A stretch of 64,000 nucleotides of DNA from JALHTV01 sp049510055 (GCA_049510055.1 JBEKZI010000003.1:45880-109879), one strand, 5' to 3'; shown: positions 44,695-54,034, counted from the first letter of the stretch. Translations and numbers: made by a program. Notes: a model not told the origin generated them from the sequence alone.

Positions 44695-46647
44695 ATGGCC
44701 AAGGACAAGCCCTTCAACCTCTTTGTGTACGGGACGCTGATGAACCCCTCGGTGTTCCGGGCCGTGCTGGGCTTGCGGATGGTCACGACGGCCGCCGACG
44801 CCGACGGCGTCCAGGCTGTCTGGGCGCGCGACGCGATCCTCGGCGGCTATCGCAAAATCAGCCCGGACCACACCTACCTCTACGCCGTGCCCGACCCGCT
44901 GGCGCGCATCCGCGGCTACCTGATCGGTCCCCTGTCGGCCGGCTCTATGGCCGCCCTGCGAAGCTACGAAGGCCGAAACTACTCGCGCAAGACCGTTCGC
45001 GTCCAGACGGCTGCCGGTTCCGAGAAGGCCATCGCCTTCCTGGGCAACCTCAAAGTGTTGGAGCACTCTTTCGGTTATGCCTTCCACGATCGTTTCAAGC
45101 AGGAGGTGCTGCTGCGGGAGAAGATCGACGCGGCGCTGCTGGAGACGGCCCAGGAGCAGTTCCACACCGAGGCGAGCGCCACGCGGCGCGCGGTGGGCGA
45201 ATTGCACGGCGACACCGTCCGCGATCTGGTTCGCCGACATTTCGAGGCCGGCGGCATCAGCGATTACGCCATCCGCCACAGCCTCAAGGACGTCCCCCTG
45301 CGGGACTTCGCCCGCCTCGTCGGGGACGCCGAAGCGGCGGCCGTGGCGCCGAACTATCTGGCCCTGGTCGTCCGCCAGGTCATCTTCAACCAGATCGAGG
45401 ATCGCATCTACCGGGACTTTCGCTACGAGCTGGACCACATGGCCCCGGGCGAAAGTTTTTACGAGCGGACGCTGAGTTGCCTGGCGGCTTTGAGGCTCCT
45501 CAACGCCGCGGCCTGCACGCTGGAGCGGCACGTGGCCGATTGCCTGGCCCAATTGCCTTTTCCCGCGAGGCGGCTGATGGACTTCGTCCGCCAGGCCGTC
45601 CTGGCCGCCGACGCGATGTACGATCCCGCCACGGCAAGCGGCGAGGTCCAGTTCCTCCGCTCCCACATGGGACGGGGGTTCGTCCCGTTCGGGGCGGAGC
45701 TGGAATTCTCCAACATCGGCCACGGCGTCATCCGCGACCCCTCCGGCCGGAAATTGTACGACCCGCATTACGACGGCTTTTACTACTTCAACGACTTCGG
45801 CCTGGACGTGCTGACCTGGAAGCTGGGCGGCCACGTGGACGACCATCGCGAAAAGGTCTCCGCCCGGCCGCGACGGGGATTCTTCGAACTGGCCCTGGGC
45901 AACCTGTCGCTGGAGGCCAACATCTCCAAGCCCGTCACCGACGACCCCTGGGTGCTCAACGAGCTGATCCGCCAAGCCAGGGCGTTCTACCCCCTCGCGC
46001 CGCACAGCGTGCACCTCTCGCTCCAGATCCACAGCCGCCGGCACCCTAACGAGGACCGCCTGCTGCCGCTGGAGACGATGAAATGCCTGTTCGCCATCGC
46101 GGGCGACCCGGTGCAAGAACCCGACGGCTCGGTGCAGATCCGGCGGCTGGTCACCGACGAGATCATCGCCACGGGCGACCAGCCGCACGTGCTGTTTTCG
46201 CAGGTGTCCCTGCGCCGCAGCAGCGATGCGGACGACGCGACCCTCCCCCATCCGCGCAGCCCCGGCCGATACGTGCAGCAGTTCAAGTTCCTGCGGCTCT
46301 CGGCGGCCCTGAACTACGAGCCGATCGCCCTGGCCCTGATGGGCATCCAGGTCGCCTTAGCCCCGGGCAGCTTCATGACCGCCGCCCAGTACGCCGCCCA
46401 CAGGAAACACCGCAAGCTTTTCCACGAATTAGTGGAATGGGGCGCCAAGCCCACCCCCATCGCCCCCGAAGAACTGGAAACGTTCCTAGGCCACGTTTAC
46501 GACGGCCTGAATGCCGTCCGCGCGATACGCACCAGCCACCTGGAGGCCTACGTGTCCTGGGCGCTCAGCGATCTGCGGGAGCGGATCGGCGCCTTCAACG
46601 CCCTGGTGCGGGCGACCAACTCCACAGCGCCTCCCGCCGCAAGCTAG
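44695..46647 (+). CDS. Gamma-glutamylcyclotransferase-like (AIG2/GGCT) domain fused to a large ligase-like domain
   Basis: A 650-residue fusion. Residues 7-110 are GGCT/AIG2-like: FVYGTLMNPSVFR (YGTLM at 12-16) and the catalytic Glu at residue 92 in SYEGRNYSRKTV. From about 120 a helical region follows, then from about 325 FVPFGAELEFSNIGHGV, DPHYDGFYYFNDFGLDVLTWKLGG, and LGNLSLEANISKPVTDD. The E-x-E and spaced acidic residues resemble carboxylate-amine (glutamine-synthetase-type) amidoligase domains, which are known to occur with GGCT partners; this assignment is tentative. ATG at 44695 is chosen as the GGCT start. It is divergent from the radical SAM gene. Confidence 0.65.
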   Translation: MAKDKPFNLFVYGTLMNPSVFRAVLGLRMVTTAADADGVQAVWARDAILGGYRKISPDHTYLYAVPDPLARIRGYLIGPLSAGSMAALRSYEGRNYSRKTVRVQTAAGSEKAIAFLGNLKVLEHSFGYAFHDRFKQEVLLREKIDAALLETAQEQFHTEASATRRAVGELHGDTVRDLVRRHFEAGGISDYAIRHSLKDVPLRDFARLVGDAEAAAVAPNYLALVVRQVIFNQIEDRIYRDFRYELDHMAPGESFYERTLSCLAALRLLNAAACTLERHVADCLAQLPFPARRLMDFVRQAVLAADAMYDPATASGEVQFLRSHMGRGFVPFGAELEFSNIGHGVIRDPSGRKLYDPHYDGFYYFNDFGLDVLTWKLGGHVDDHREKVSARPRRGFFELALGNLSLEANISKPVTDDPWVLNELIRQARAFYPLAPHSVHLSLQIHSRRHPNEDRLLPLETMKCLFAIAGDPVQEPDGSVQIRRLVTDEIIATGDQPHVLFSQVSLRRSSDADDATLPHPRSPGRYVQQFKFLRLSAALNYEPIALALMGIQVALAPGSFMTAAQYAAHRKHRKLFHELVEWGAKPTPIAPEELETFLGHVYDGLNAVRAIRTSHLEAYVSWALSDLRERIGAFNALVRATNSTAPPAAS

Positions 46648-46653
46648 GTCTAC

Positions 46654-47199
46654 TCAGCCGCCGAGGGCCTTGACAATCTCCCGGCAGAAGGCCGGCAGGT
46701 CGGTAGGCTTGCGGCTGGTAATGATTTTTGGCGAAGAACCGTCCACCACGACTTCCTGATCCACCCAGGTGGCGCCGGCGTTGGTCATGTCGAAGCGGAT
46801 GGCCATGAAGCTGGTGGCCTTTTTGCCCTTCAGGGCATCGGTGCAGCAGAGCATCCATCCGCCGTGGCAGATGGCCGCCAGGATGAGGCCGGCCTTGGCC
46901 GCGTCGCGGACGAACTTCACCATGTCGTCGCTGCGGCGCATGTAGTCGGGGCACCAGCCGCCGGGGATGATGACGGCGTGGAAGTCGGCGGCTTTGACCT
47001 TGCCCGCGGCCACCTCGCTGGTGGCCGGGTAGCCCAGCTTGGAGGGATATGTCTTGCCCGCCTCAGCCGCGACCAACTTGACCTCGGCCCCCTCCTCTTT
47101 CATCCGAAAGTACGGGTACCACACCTCCAGCTCCTGATAGTCCTTATCCAGCAGCACGGCGACCTTTTTACCCGTAAGCCTGCCTGTAAGCTTGCCCAT
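46654..47199 (-). CDS. DJ-1/PfpI family protein
   Basis: A 181-residue class I glutamine amidotransferase-like protein. Seen: the acidic residue of the DJ-1 triad in DKDYQELEVWYPYFRM, FHAVIIPGGWCPDYMRR, and the nucleophile Cys in AAICHGGWML with CC following. Relatives are intracellular proteases, deglycases or chaperones; the specific activity is unknown. AAGGAG precedes ATG at 47199. It converges on the GGCT fusion gene, six bases apart. Confidence 0.9.
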   Translation of the reverse strand: MGKLTGRLTGKKVAVLLDKDYQELEVWYPYFRMKEEGAEVKLVAAEAGKTYPSKLGYPATSEVAAGKVKAADFHAVIIPGGWCPDYMRRSDDMVKFVRDAAKAGLILAAICHGGWMLCCTDALKGKKATSFMAIRFDMTNAGATWVDQEVVVDGSSPKIITSRKPTDLPAFCREIVKALGG

Positions 47200-47229
47200 G
47201 GATGACTCCTTTGTGGTCTTGAAAATGTA

Positions 47230-47243
47230 CTAAGACATCTTAG
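47230..47243. promoter_or_regulatory. 14-bp inverted repeat, possible operator
   Basis: CTAAGA, CA, TCTTAG is a perfect 6-2-6 inverted repeat about 30 bases upstream of the DJ-1/PfpI start. Its position suggests a repressor site or an mRNA hairpin near the start. Confidence 0.35.
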
Positions 47244-47371
47244 GACTGATTGGACCGGGATATTCCGGCGTGTCACATAGTCTTAAGAATTGAATGGCCC
47301 GGCTTCGCCTTCGGCTACGCCGAGGCATTCGCCATAGCTCGGCCCCTTTATCGGGGCCGAGCGTCGGTGAA

Positions 47372-47444
47372 TGGAGACGAGGGGAGTTGAACCCCTGACC
47401 TGCTGATTGCGAACCAGCCGCTCTCCCAACTGAGCTACGTCCCC
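47372..47444 (-). tRNA. tRNA-Ala (anticodon CGC)
   Basis: Minus strand acceptor GGGGACG paired with CGTCTCC, containing the G3-U70 pair that identifies alanine tRNAs; D-arm GCTCAGTTGGGAGAGC; anticodon stem GCTGG/TCAGC with loop TTCGCAA (anticodon CGC); T-arm AGGGGTTCAACTCCCCT; discriminator A at 47372. CCA is not encoded. Confidence 0.95.
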
Positions 47445-47528
47445 AGGGGGTTTTCTCATACCACATCACATCACAATACGAAATATACGCCCTTGGCGGG
47501 GGTATGTGAAGGGGAATCCTCGCAACTC

Positions 47529-47577
47529 GGCCACGACGGAGCGTGGCCCTTCTGGAGGGACGCGCTCTGTCGCGTCC
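47529..47577. repeat. Pair of inverted REP-like hairpins
   Basis: Hairpin 1: GGCCACG (47529-47535), loop ACGGAG, CGTGGCC (47542-47548). Hairpin 2: GGACGCG (47558-47564), loop CTCTGT, CGCGTCC (47571-47577). The second read on the other strand (CGACAGAGCG core) resembles the first (CGACGGAGCG core), so they form an inverted doublet as in REP/BIME pairs. It lies between tRNA-Ala and the TPR lipoprotein gene. Confidence 0.65.
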
Positions 47578-47629
47578 GAAGAAGTTTTCGACCGAACAGT
47601 CTAACAGTCTACAGTCAAATAGCCTTCTC

Positions 47630-48649
47630 TTACAGCTTCGGACCGGCCGGAGGCGGCGTGTACTTGTCGATGAGGTGGCGGATGTCTTCCTGGCCGGGCT
47701 GGATGTCCAGCGAGGCGTGCCACTCTTCCAAGCCCTTGTCGCGGAGGTCGGTCCGGCTGCGGTCCATGATGAACTGCGCTATGTAGGCCACGCCCATGCC
47801 GCGATGGGCGGCGGCGCTGGCGGGGTTCAGCGCCAGCGCCTGGGCGAAGGATTCCTGCGATTTGCCGAAGTCGCGCAGGTGGAAGTAGCAGGCGCCGATC
47901 CTCTCCCAGGGTGCCGAGTCGGTCGGCATTTGCCTGGCGGCTTCCTGGAAGGCCTGGAGCGCCGCCATCAGCCGGCCCTGATTCAGGTAGACCGAACCCA
48001 GGCGGAGCAGCAGGTCGGGCTGATTGGGGTCCTGCTCCAGCGAGGCCTTGTAGGACCGGATGGCGTCGGCCAGGTCGTTCTGGCTTTCCTTGATCGTCCC
48101 GAGGTTGTAGTAGGCGACGGCGTTGTTGGGATCGATCTGGATGGCGGCCCGGCAATACTTTTCAGCATCGTCCATCTGGCCGAGCTGGAAGTAGCAGGCG
48201 GAGACGTTCAGGTTGCTGTCGAAATCGTCCGGGCTGAGCGTGATGGCCCGCAGGTACGCCGTGACGGCTTTTTCGAGGTAATCCTTGACCTTCTCAGCCA
48301 CCTGGGCGACGGCGGCCAGGGCCTGGTAGGTCACCCCCAGGTTGTAGTGGGCCCGGAAGGCAAAGGGGTTGGTCTGGCAGGCGCTCTCGTAGGCCACCTT
48401 CGCCTGCTCCCAATTGCCCTGGTGGCGGTAGATGTCGCCCATCGTAGAATAGGCGATGGACAATTGCGGGTCGGACTTGACGGCCTTGCCCAGCTCGGCC
48501 AGGGCGGCCTCGGAATCGCCGGCGTCCAGGAGGGTCTTGCCCTTGACGAAGTAGTCGATGGCCTGGTCCTTGGACTCCGGCTTGGCGCAGCCGCCGACGA
48601 GCAGGCAGGTTCCCAACACTAGCGAAGCGACTACGGCGATCCTTGGCAT
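47630..48649 (-). CDS. TPR lipoprotein
   Basis: A 339-residue protein. Seen: a lipoprotein signal VASLVLGTCLLVGGC with lipobox VGGC near residue 20, then about eight TPR repeats (for example YSTMGDIYRHQGNWEQA, YYNLGTIKESQNDLADA). It would be anchored to a membrane by lipid and serve as a scaffold. ATG at 48649 is chosen because it begins the signal peptide; the frame is open further upstream. It lies 133 bases downstream of glgP on the same strand. Confidence 0.85.
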   Translation of the reverse strand: MPRIAVVASLVLGTCLLVGGCAKPESKDQAIDYFVKGKTLLDAGDSEAALAELGKAVKSDPQLSIAYSTMGDIYRHQGNWEQAKVAYESACQTNPFAFRAHYNLGVTYQALAAVAQVAEKVKDYLEKAVTAYLRAITLSPDDFDSNLNVSACYFQLGQMDDAEKYCRAAIQIDPNNAVAYYNLGTIKESQNDLADAIRSYKASLEQDPNQPDLLLRLGSVYLNQGRLMAALQAFQEAARQMPTDSAPWERIGACYFHLRDFGKSQESFAQALALNPASAAAHRGMGVAYIAQFIMDRSRTDLRDKGLEEWHASLDIQPGQEDIRHLIDKYTPPPAGPKL

Positions 48650-48782
48650 AACACCACACCTTCGAAATGGCCGTGGCTTGTGAGCGATTATCGGGTGTTT
48701 GTAGTGTTCCGGCCGGCGGCGGTCAAGAGAATCCATGAAAAACACCGCGGGATTGTGAGGGGCAGGATGCGTCTGGGACGTG

Positions 48783-51347
48783 CTAGGCCCAGCGGATCAG
48801 GGCCATTTCATACGGGCCGGCCAACAGGGCGTTCCGCGGCATCACGCGGACGGTGTAGCCGGTCATGCCGCTGTGGACGCAGGGCATGTCCACGCTGAAG
48901 CGGAAGCGGTTGTTGCCTTCCTGACCGACCTGGGCCATCGGCAGGGCCAGGCCGTCGTTGAGCTGACCGTCTTCATCCAGCGCCCCGCAATACAGTTCCA
49001 CCGTCACGTCGGAGGGAGCCAGCTGGCCGAGGTTGATGACCGCCTGGACCTGGAGGCTCTTGCCGACCTTGGCCTCCCCGCTGGCCTCGCCCATGTTGTC
49101 GCTGACGCTCTCGACCCGCACCTCGCCGAAGTGGTCCCGCACTTTGTGCTTCCAGCCGCCCAGCTCCCGGGCCTTGGCGAGGTTGGAGGCCGTCAACTCG
49201 TCCCATCGCTTGGCTGCCGGGATGTAGAAACGCTCGGCGTACTCGCGGACCATGCGGTTGGTGTTGAAGACGGGCGCCAGCGTGCCGATGGCGGCCTTCA
49301 TCTTGGCGATCCAGCCGCGAGGCAGGCCGTCGCTGCCGCGATCGTAAAACAGCGGGATGATCTCCTTCTCCAGCAGGTCGTACAGCGCCTGGCTCTCGAC
49401 GGTGTTCTGATACTCCAGGTCGTCGTAGGTCTCTCCCGACCCGATCGTCCAGCCGACGGAGGGGTCGTAGCCCTCCTCCCACCAGCCGTCGGGCACGGAG
49501 AGGTTCAGCGCGCCGTTGGCCGCCGCCTTCATGCCGCTGGTGCCCGAGGCTTCCATGGGGCGCAGCGGCGTGTTCAGCCACACGTCCACGCCCTGGACGA
49601 GGTAGCGAGCGACGTTCATATCGTAGTCCTCGATGAACACCAGCGACCGCCGCAGCGACTCCAGCCGCGCGGCGTGGACGATCTGGCGGATGAGGTCCTT
49701 GCCGGGGTTGTCGCGCGGATGGGCCTTGCCGGCGAAGATGATCTGGCAGCGGCGGTGCGGCTCGGAGAACAGTTTGGCTAGGCGATCCAGGTCGGCCAGG
49801 ATCAGGTTGGCCCGCTTGTAGGTGGCGAACCGCCGGGCAAAGCCGATCGTCAGCACCTCGGGGTCCAGGGTCTCTTCCGCCGCGGCCATTTCGGCCGAGC
49901 CGGCGCCGCGCTTGGCCAGCTGCTCGCGGACGCGCCTGCGGACGAAGCCCACCAGCCGCTCGCGCCGCCGTTCGTGCGTGCGCCACAGCTCCATGTCGGG
50001 GATCTGGTCGACGGCGCGGCGGAAGGCCGCGTCCATGGGGGATTCATGCCACGCCGGCCCCAGGTAGCGGTCGTACAGCGTGGCCGTGTCGTGGCTGATC
50101 CAACTGCGCACGTGGATGCCGTTGCGGATGGACTGGATCGGCACTTCGCTGACCGGCACGCCCGGCCAGACGCCCCCCCACAGCTTGCGGCTGACCTGGC
50201 CGTGCAGCTTGCTGACACCGTTGCGGGCGCTGCTGAACCGCAGCGCCAGAACGGTCAGGTTCATCGGTTCGTCCTTGTTGCCCGTCTCCTGCCGCCCCAG
50301 GGCCAGGAACTGGTCCCGCGACAGGCCCAACTGCTCCCAGTAGTGGGCGAAATATTTGTCGATCAGCCAGGGCTCGAAGGCGTCATTGCCCGCCGGCACG
50401 GGCGTGTGCGTGGTGAAGACGTTGGACGCGGCCACGGCCTCGCGGGCCTCTTCGAAGTTCACCCCCGCCTCGGCCATCAGGATGCGGCACCGCTCCAGGC
50501 CCAGGAAGGCCGAGTGCCCTTCGTTCATGTGGAAGATTTTTGGGGAAATCCCCAGGGCCTTCAGAGCCCGCACGCCGCCGATGCCCAGCAGGATCTCCTG
50601 GCGGATGCGCATCTCCTGGTCGCCGCCGTAAAGCTGACTGGTGATGTGGCGATCTTCGGGGGAGTTCTCCGGCACGTTGGCGTCCAGCAGGAACAAACTG
50701 ACCCGCCCGATCTGGATGCGCCAAATCTGCACGCGGGTCGGCCGGCCCATCATATCGACGGAGACCGTCACGGGCTGGCCGTTCTCGCCCCGCACGAGCT
50801 GCACGGGCATGTTGTGAAAATCATTCCGGGGGAACAGCTCCAGTTGCCAGCCGTCGGCGTTAAGCCGCTGGCGGAAGAAGCCCTGTTGGTAGAGCAATCC
50901 CACGCCCGCCAGGGGAACGTCCATCTCCGAGGCGCTCTTGAGGTGGTCGCCGGCCAGCACGCCCAGGCCGCCGGAATAAATCGGCAGGCACTCCGTGATG
51001 CCGTACTCGGCGCAGAAGTAGGCCGCCTGGACCGTCCGGTCGCTGCCGAAGGTCTTCCCCCACCACCCCGGCCTGGCGAGGTAATCCTTCAGGTCGCCGT
51101 AGACGCGTTGGAGGTGGGCCAGGAACGCGTCGTCCCTGGCCATGTCCATCAGTCGTTGCTGGTCGATTCGGCCCAGCATGGCCACGGGATTGTGGTAGCA
51201 GCCTTCCCAGGCGGCGGAGTCCAGCCGGCGGAACAGGTCCTGGGCGTCCCCCTGCCAGCTCCACCAGAGGTTGTAGGCCACCTCCAGCAAGGGCATTAGC
51301 ACGTCGGGCAGCGACGGCTCAACGGTGAACGTCCTCAAAGGTCGCAT
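48783..51347 (-). CDS. glgP: Alpha-glucan phosphorylase
   Basis: An 854-residue glycosyltransferase family 35 enzyme that releases glucose-1-phosphate from glycogen or maltodextrin. Seen: N-terminal DUF3417-like stretch (LEVAYNLWWSWQGDAQDLF), AYFCAEYGITECLPIYSGGLGVLAGDHLKSA (in parts), FTTHTPVPAGNDAF, GFARRFATYKRANL, FAGKAHPRDNPGK and the PLP lysine region EASGTSGMKAAANGALNLS. This is the Thermotoga/Thermus-type phosphorylase layout rather than the E. coli GlgP one. A C-terminal beta domain ends the protein. No other glycogen genes are nearby. Confidence 0.94.
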   Translation of the reverse strand: MRPLRTFTVEPSLPDVLMPLLEVAYNLWWSWQGDAQDLFRRLDSAAWEGCYHNPVAMLGRIDQQRLMDMARDDAFLAHLQRVYGDLKDYLARPGWWGKTFGSDRTVQAAYFCAEYGITECLPIYSGGLGVLAGDHLKSASEMDVPLAGVGLLYQQGFFRQRLNADGWQLELFPRNDFHNMPVQLVRGENGQPVTVSVDMMGRPTRVQIWRIQIGRVSLFLLDANVPENSPEDRHITSQLYGGDQEMRIRQEILLGIGGVRALKALGISPKIFHMNEGHSAFLGLERCRILMAEAGVNFEEAREAVAASNVFTTHTPVPAGNDAFEPWLIDKYFAHYWEQLGLSRDQFLALGRQETGNKDEPMNLTVLALRFSSARNGVSKLHGQVSRKLWGGVWPGVPVSEVPIQSIRNGIHVRSWISHDTATLYDRYLGPAWHESPMDAAFRRAVDQIPDMELWRTHERRRERLVGFVRRRVREQLAKRGAGSAEMAAAEETLDPEVLTIGFARRFATYKRANLILADLDRLAKLFSEPHRRCQIIFAGKAHPRDNPGKDLIRQIVHAARLESLRRSLVFIEDYDMNVARYLVQGVDVWLNTPLRPMEASGTSGMKAAANGALNLSVPDGWWEEGYDPSVGWTIGSGETYDDLEYQNTVESQALYDLLEKEIIPLFYDRGSDGLPRGWIAKMKAAIGTLAPVFNTNRMVREYAERFYIPAAKRWDELTASNLAKARELGGWKHKVRDHFGEVRVESVSDNMGEASGEAKVGKSLQVQAVINLGQLAPSDVTVELYCGALDEDGQLNDGLALPMAQVGQEGNNRFRFSVDMPCVHSGMTGYTVRVMPRNALLAGPYEMALIRWA

Positions 51348-51998
51348 AAGCTACCTGTGTCTTGTCAGTTCGCCTGAGGGGCGCAACAACACACCCTGCC
51401 GATGCACCGGCTGTTAATACTATTCACATCGGCAATTGCCCCCGGCAGGATTATAGCAATACGGCAATCTTTGAAAGCAGAAACAAATCCTATCTCCCCT
51501 TTAGAGCGATACTTGAGCGCAGCGGGATTGTCGCCGTATATTCGGAACCGCACGGGCGGATTCGCCCAAACCGCTTTGGAAGGCCCAGGGCGCGGGATTG
51601 CCCCCCCATGCGGTTTTCAGGACCGCCGAACCAACTGCCCCCCTGGAGGTGTAGAATATAGATAGGGGAATGAATTAAGGAAGTGCCGATTAAAGTACAG
51701 AGGTCGGGAGGGAATCCGGCCCAGTGCAGTTGGCCTGACGGATAAGGCCGAAAGGAAAGAAATGCAACGGAGGGAAGGCAGATGCGTCATCAAGAGCAGG
51801 CTGAGACATTTTTGCAGGAGCCTCGCGAAACTCGTTCCTACCGCCGCGGGCGGATAGGGAAACGGGTGTTCTGGCGTGATATACTTAGCGATTCCAGGCT
51901 TTACGGGCGCAGCCGCTGGCTTCATGCGCCCGACGCGGAAGAGGCCGAAAAACCTCCCCCAGGCGGCGAGGATTGATCGGCTGGGCCGCACGTAGGAC
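51348..51998. other. 651-base region without a confident gene
   Basis: Between divergent glgP and the exported TPR protein gene. It is less GC-rich near glgP. A GGGCGGATTCGCCC hairpin is at about 51554-51567. A TGATATACT at 51877-51885 looks like an extended -10 box for the gene at 51999, with no good -35. A 64-codon frame (51782-51976) is listed separately. No tRNA or known riboswitch was recognised. Confidence 0.5.
51782..51976 (+). CDS. Possible small protein of 64 residues
   Basis: ATG at 51782 follows GGAGGGAAGG, a good ribosome site. The product is arginine/glutamate-rich and soluble-looking, with no known motif. It ends 23 bases before the exported TPR protein gene and could be an upstream open frame. 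Coding is uncertain. Confidence 0.25.
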   Translation: MRHQEQAETFLQEPRETRSYRRGRIGKRVFWRDILSDSRLYGRSRWLHAPDAEEAEKPPPGGED

Positions 51999-53717
51999 AT
52001 GAGAACGGTTGGCAAACGGCTCATCTTGGTCGTGGGTCTTTTAGTGGCCCCGCTTGGGGCATGGGGGCAGGTACGCATTATTCAAAATGGCCAGGCGCTC
52101 GACGCCAACCCCTATGTCGGCAGCGGAGGCTATAACAGCCCGGTCAACGTATATCCGCCTCTCAACACGCAGCTGATCGTGACCCGTCAGGTCACCGGCC
52201 TGGCGGGGTTCTCCGGAGCCATCGGATATTTCCCCACGGATCAGATCCACCTCAATCTTCCGACCGACGCCATGGACACGTTCAACCGGCAGTCCGTGGG
52301 AGTTTCTGACGTGCTGCACGGCAACGTCTATGCTCCGGCCCCTTTCTACGCCCCCGGACGAACAATCGCGGGGCTGCCGTTTCTTCTCTCGGGGCAGGTC
52401 GGGCCGGGGGGGGTGATCTTGTCTTACCCGCCGCCGCCGATGTCGGCAGAGTCGCTCATCCAAGGGGGCACGGTCTACACGCCCTTTAGCGTGACTCCCA
52501 TGAACGGTGCGGGGGGCACCGGGATGTACACGGCGATGATCGGCGGCACGTTCTTGCAGCCCAGCGGCACCGAGCGCACCGCCATCGGCGGGACGGGCGG
52601 CTTGAACCTTTTTGCCCTCTCCAACGCCGCTCAGCAGGAGCAATTGGCCCGCGAGCTGAGCCAGGTGAATCTGCCCGCCGACATGGCCGTCCGCAACGAA
52701 GTAAACACGCGGCTGGAACCCTCCGTGGCCCGGGAGCGGCGCCTCGCTGTTCCACCGGAGGGCGAAGCCGAAGCCAACGAGCCGAACCGGATGCCCTCCG
52801 CCGTGCCGGCGGTCCTGTTGCCGGCGAGAGGTTCCCTCGGCCGGCCGCCGACCCCCAACCAGGACGTCTTCCGCGACATGCTCTATCGGATGCCTCGCGG
52901 CCCCGGCGGCACCCTTCAGCCCGGCGGCTCGTTGCAAACCGGCGGTTCCATGCAGCTCGGCGGTTCGTTGCAACCCGCGCCGTGGCTGACGCCCTCCGCC
53001 ACGCCACAGGAGGAAACCGAAGAGGCCAACGCCCCCTCCACCGTCACCGAGGCCATCCAGGCCAGGCAGCCGCAATTGCGGCAGCATCCTGCCGCCCTTA
53101 CGGAGTCCAATGCCCCCTTTGTGCCCAGCGAGAACGGCAGGCTGGTGGAATATTCGCCGCGCACGGGGATCGTGCTTCACGGATTGGCGGGCACCGGCCC
53201 GGACCAGTTCAACACGACCATGGCCTTGGCCCAAAAGCGGCTTAAGGCCGGCCAATACTACGAAGCGGCCGATACCTACAGGCAGGCCGCCGCCTTAGAC
53301 CCCTCCAACCCCCTGCCGAGGCTGGGCCTGTGCCTGGCACAATTCGCCAACGCCGAATCGCTGGCGGCGGCTTACCATCTCAAGCGCGCAGCCGAAATCT
53401 ATCCGCCCGTCCTGACGACGCATCTGGACATCGCCAGCCTGGTGGATGCGGACCTGATCCAGCGGCGGCTGAATTTCCTGGCGATGCGGCTGGCTGAACA
53501 GCAAACCGCACCGGAGCCGATGCTCTACTTCATCGGCGCGTTCATGCATGCCAACATGGGCCAGCTCGACCAGGCCAGGACCTACGCCCTCAAGCTTCAA
53601 GCCACGGCCGGCGGAGACACGATCCTGGCCAATTACGCCCGCTACTTGCTGGCCAACGCCACCACCGCTCCGGCCCCTGGGCCGGCGACGGCACCCGCCG
53701 CCGGCGAAGCCAAGTAA
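51999..53717 (+). CDS. Exported protein with C-terminal TPR region
   Basis: A 572-residue protein with a signal peptide (VVGLLVAPLGAWGQ, residues 10-23), a low-complexity, Gly/Pro-rich first 300 residues, a short tandem motif (GGSLQ, GGSMQ, GGSLQ) at about 307-330, and a C-terminal TPR-like region from about 410 (KAGQYYEAADTYRQAAALDP, PLPRLGLCLAQFANAES). It is probably periplasmic or outer-membrane associated. ATG at 51999. Not recognised further. Confidence 0.75.
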   Translation: MRTVGKRLILVVGLLVAPLGAWGQVRIIQNGQALDANPYVGSGGYNSPVNVYPPLNTQLIVTRQVTGLAGFSGAIGYFPTDQIHLNLPTDAMDTFNRQSVGVSDVLHGNVYAPAPFYAPGRTIAGLPFLLSGQVGPGGVILSYPPPPMSAESLIQGGTVYTPFSVTPMNGAGGTGMYTAMIGGTFLQPSGTERTAIGGTGGLNLFALSNAAQQEQLARELSQVNLPADMAVRNEVNTRLEPSVARERRLAVPPEGEAEANEPNRMPSAVPAVLLPARGSLGRPPTPNQDVFRDMLYRMPRGPGGTLQPGGSLQTGGSMQLGGSLQPAPWLTPSATPQEETEEANAPSTVTEAIQARQPQLRQHPAALTESNAPFVPSENGRLVEYSPRTGIVLHGLAGTGPDQFNTTMALAQKRLKAGQYYEAADTYRQAAALDPSNPLPRLGLCLAQFANAESLAAAYHLKRAAEIYPPVLTTHLDIASLVDADLIQRRLNFLAMRLAEQQTAPEPMLYFIGAFMHANMGQLDQARTYALKLQATAGGDTILANYARYLLANATTAPAPGPATAPAAGEAK

Positions 53718-54034
53718 CTTTTTTCATACTACGTCATAATACATTCTTGTCGCCCTCCACGTTCTCAAAGGCTTTTTGGACCTGTCTTGTCCACAAAAAC
53801 GCCCACGGGTCTGCCCATTTTCCCCAAGCGATTTTTTCCAACTACCATCGGGGCAAACCTCATAAGACCGCACGAGGTTTACTATTAGTGTTTTTTATAT
53901 ATAGACCCTGGGATTTCATGTTAGCTTAACGCGACAAACTTGTCGCATCGTGGCCGGGACCTGTAGTCTCCGGCGGCGAAATCACACCCCTCAGGCAAGG
54001 CCCCCACGGGCCCTGGTAATAAGGAGACGCAGGC
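53718..54034. other. 317-base AT-richer upstream region of gdhA
   Basis: No gene was seen. It holds a T-rich stretch (TTTTTTATATATAG near 53890-53903) and the GCGACAA/TTGTCGC repeat at 53931-53946. AAGGAG lies before ATG at 54035. A terminator for the upstream gene is not obvious. Confidence 0.5.
53931..53946. promoter_or_regulatory. 16-bp inverted repeat upstream of gdhA, candidate operator
   Basis: GCGACAA, AC, TTGTCGC is a perfect 7-2-7 inverted repeat about 90 bases before gdhA and downstream of the AT-rich, promoter-like stretch. Its size and symmetry fit a dimeric repressor or activator site. No regulator gene is adjacent. Confidence 0.45.

Noticed and set aside
47338..47362. CTCGGCCCC/GGGGCCGAG hairpin as a tRNA-Ala terminator
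   Set aside because: It lacks a U run on the tRNA strand, so it is only a stable hairpin.
51617..52078. A 153-codon minus-strand frame
   Set aside because: It runs into the opposite exported-protein gene, has no ribosome site or recognised motif and looks like chance.
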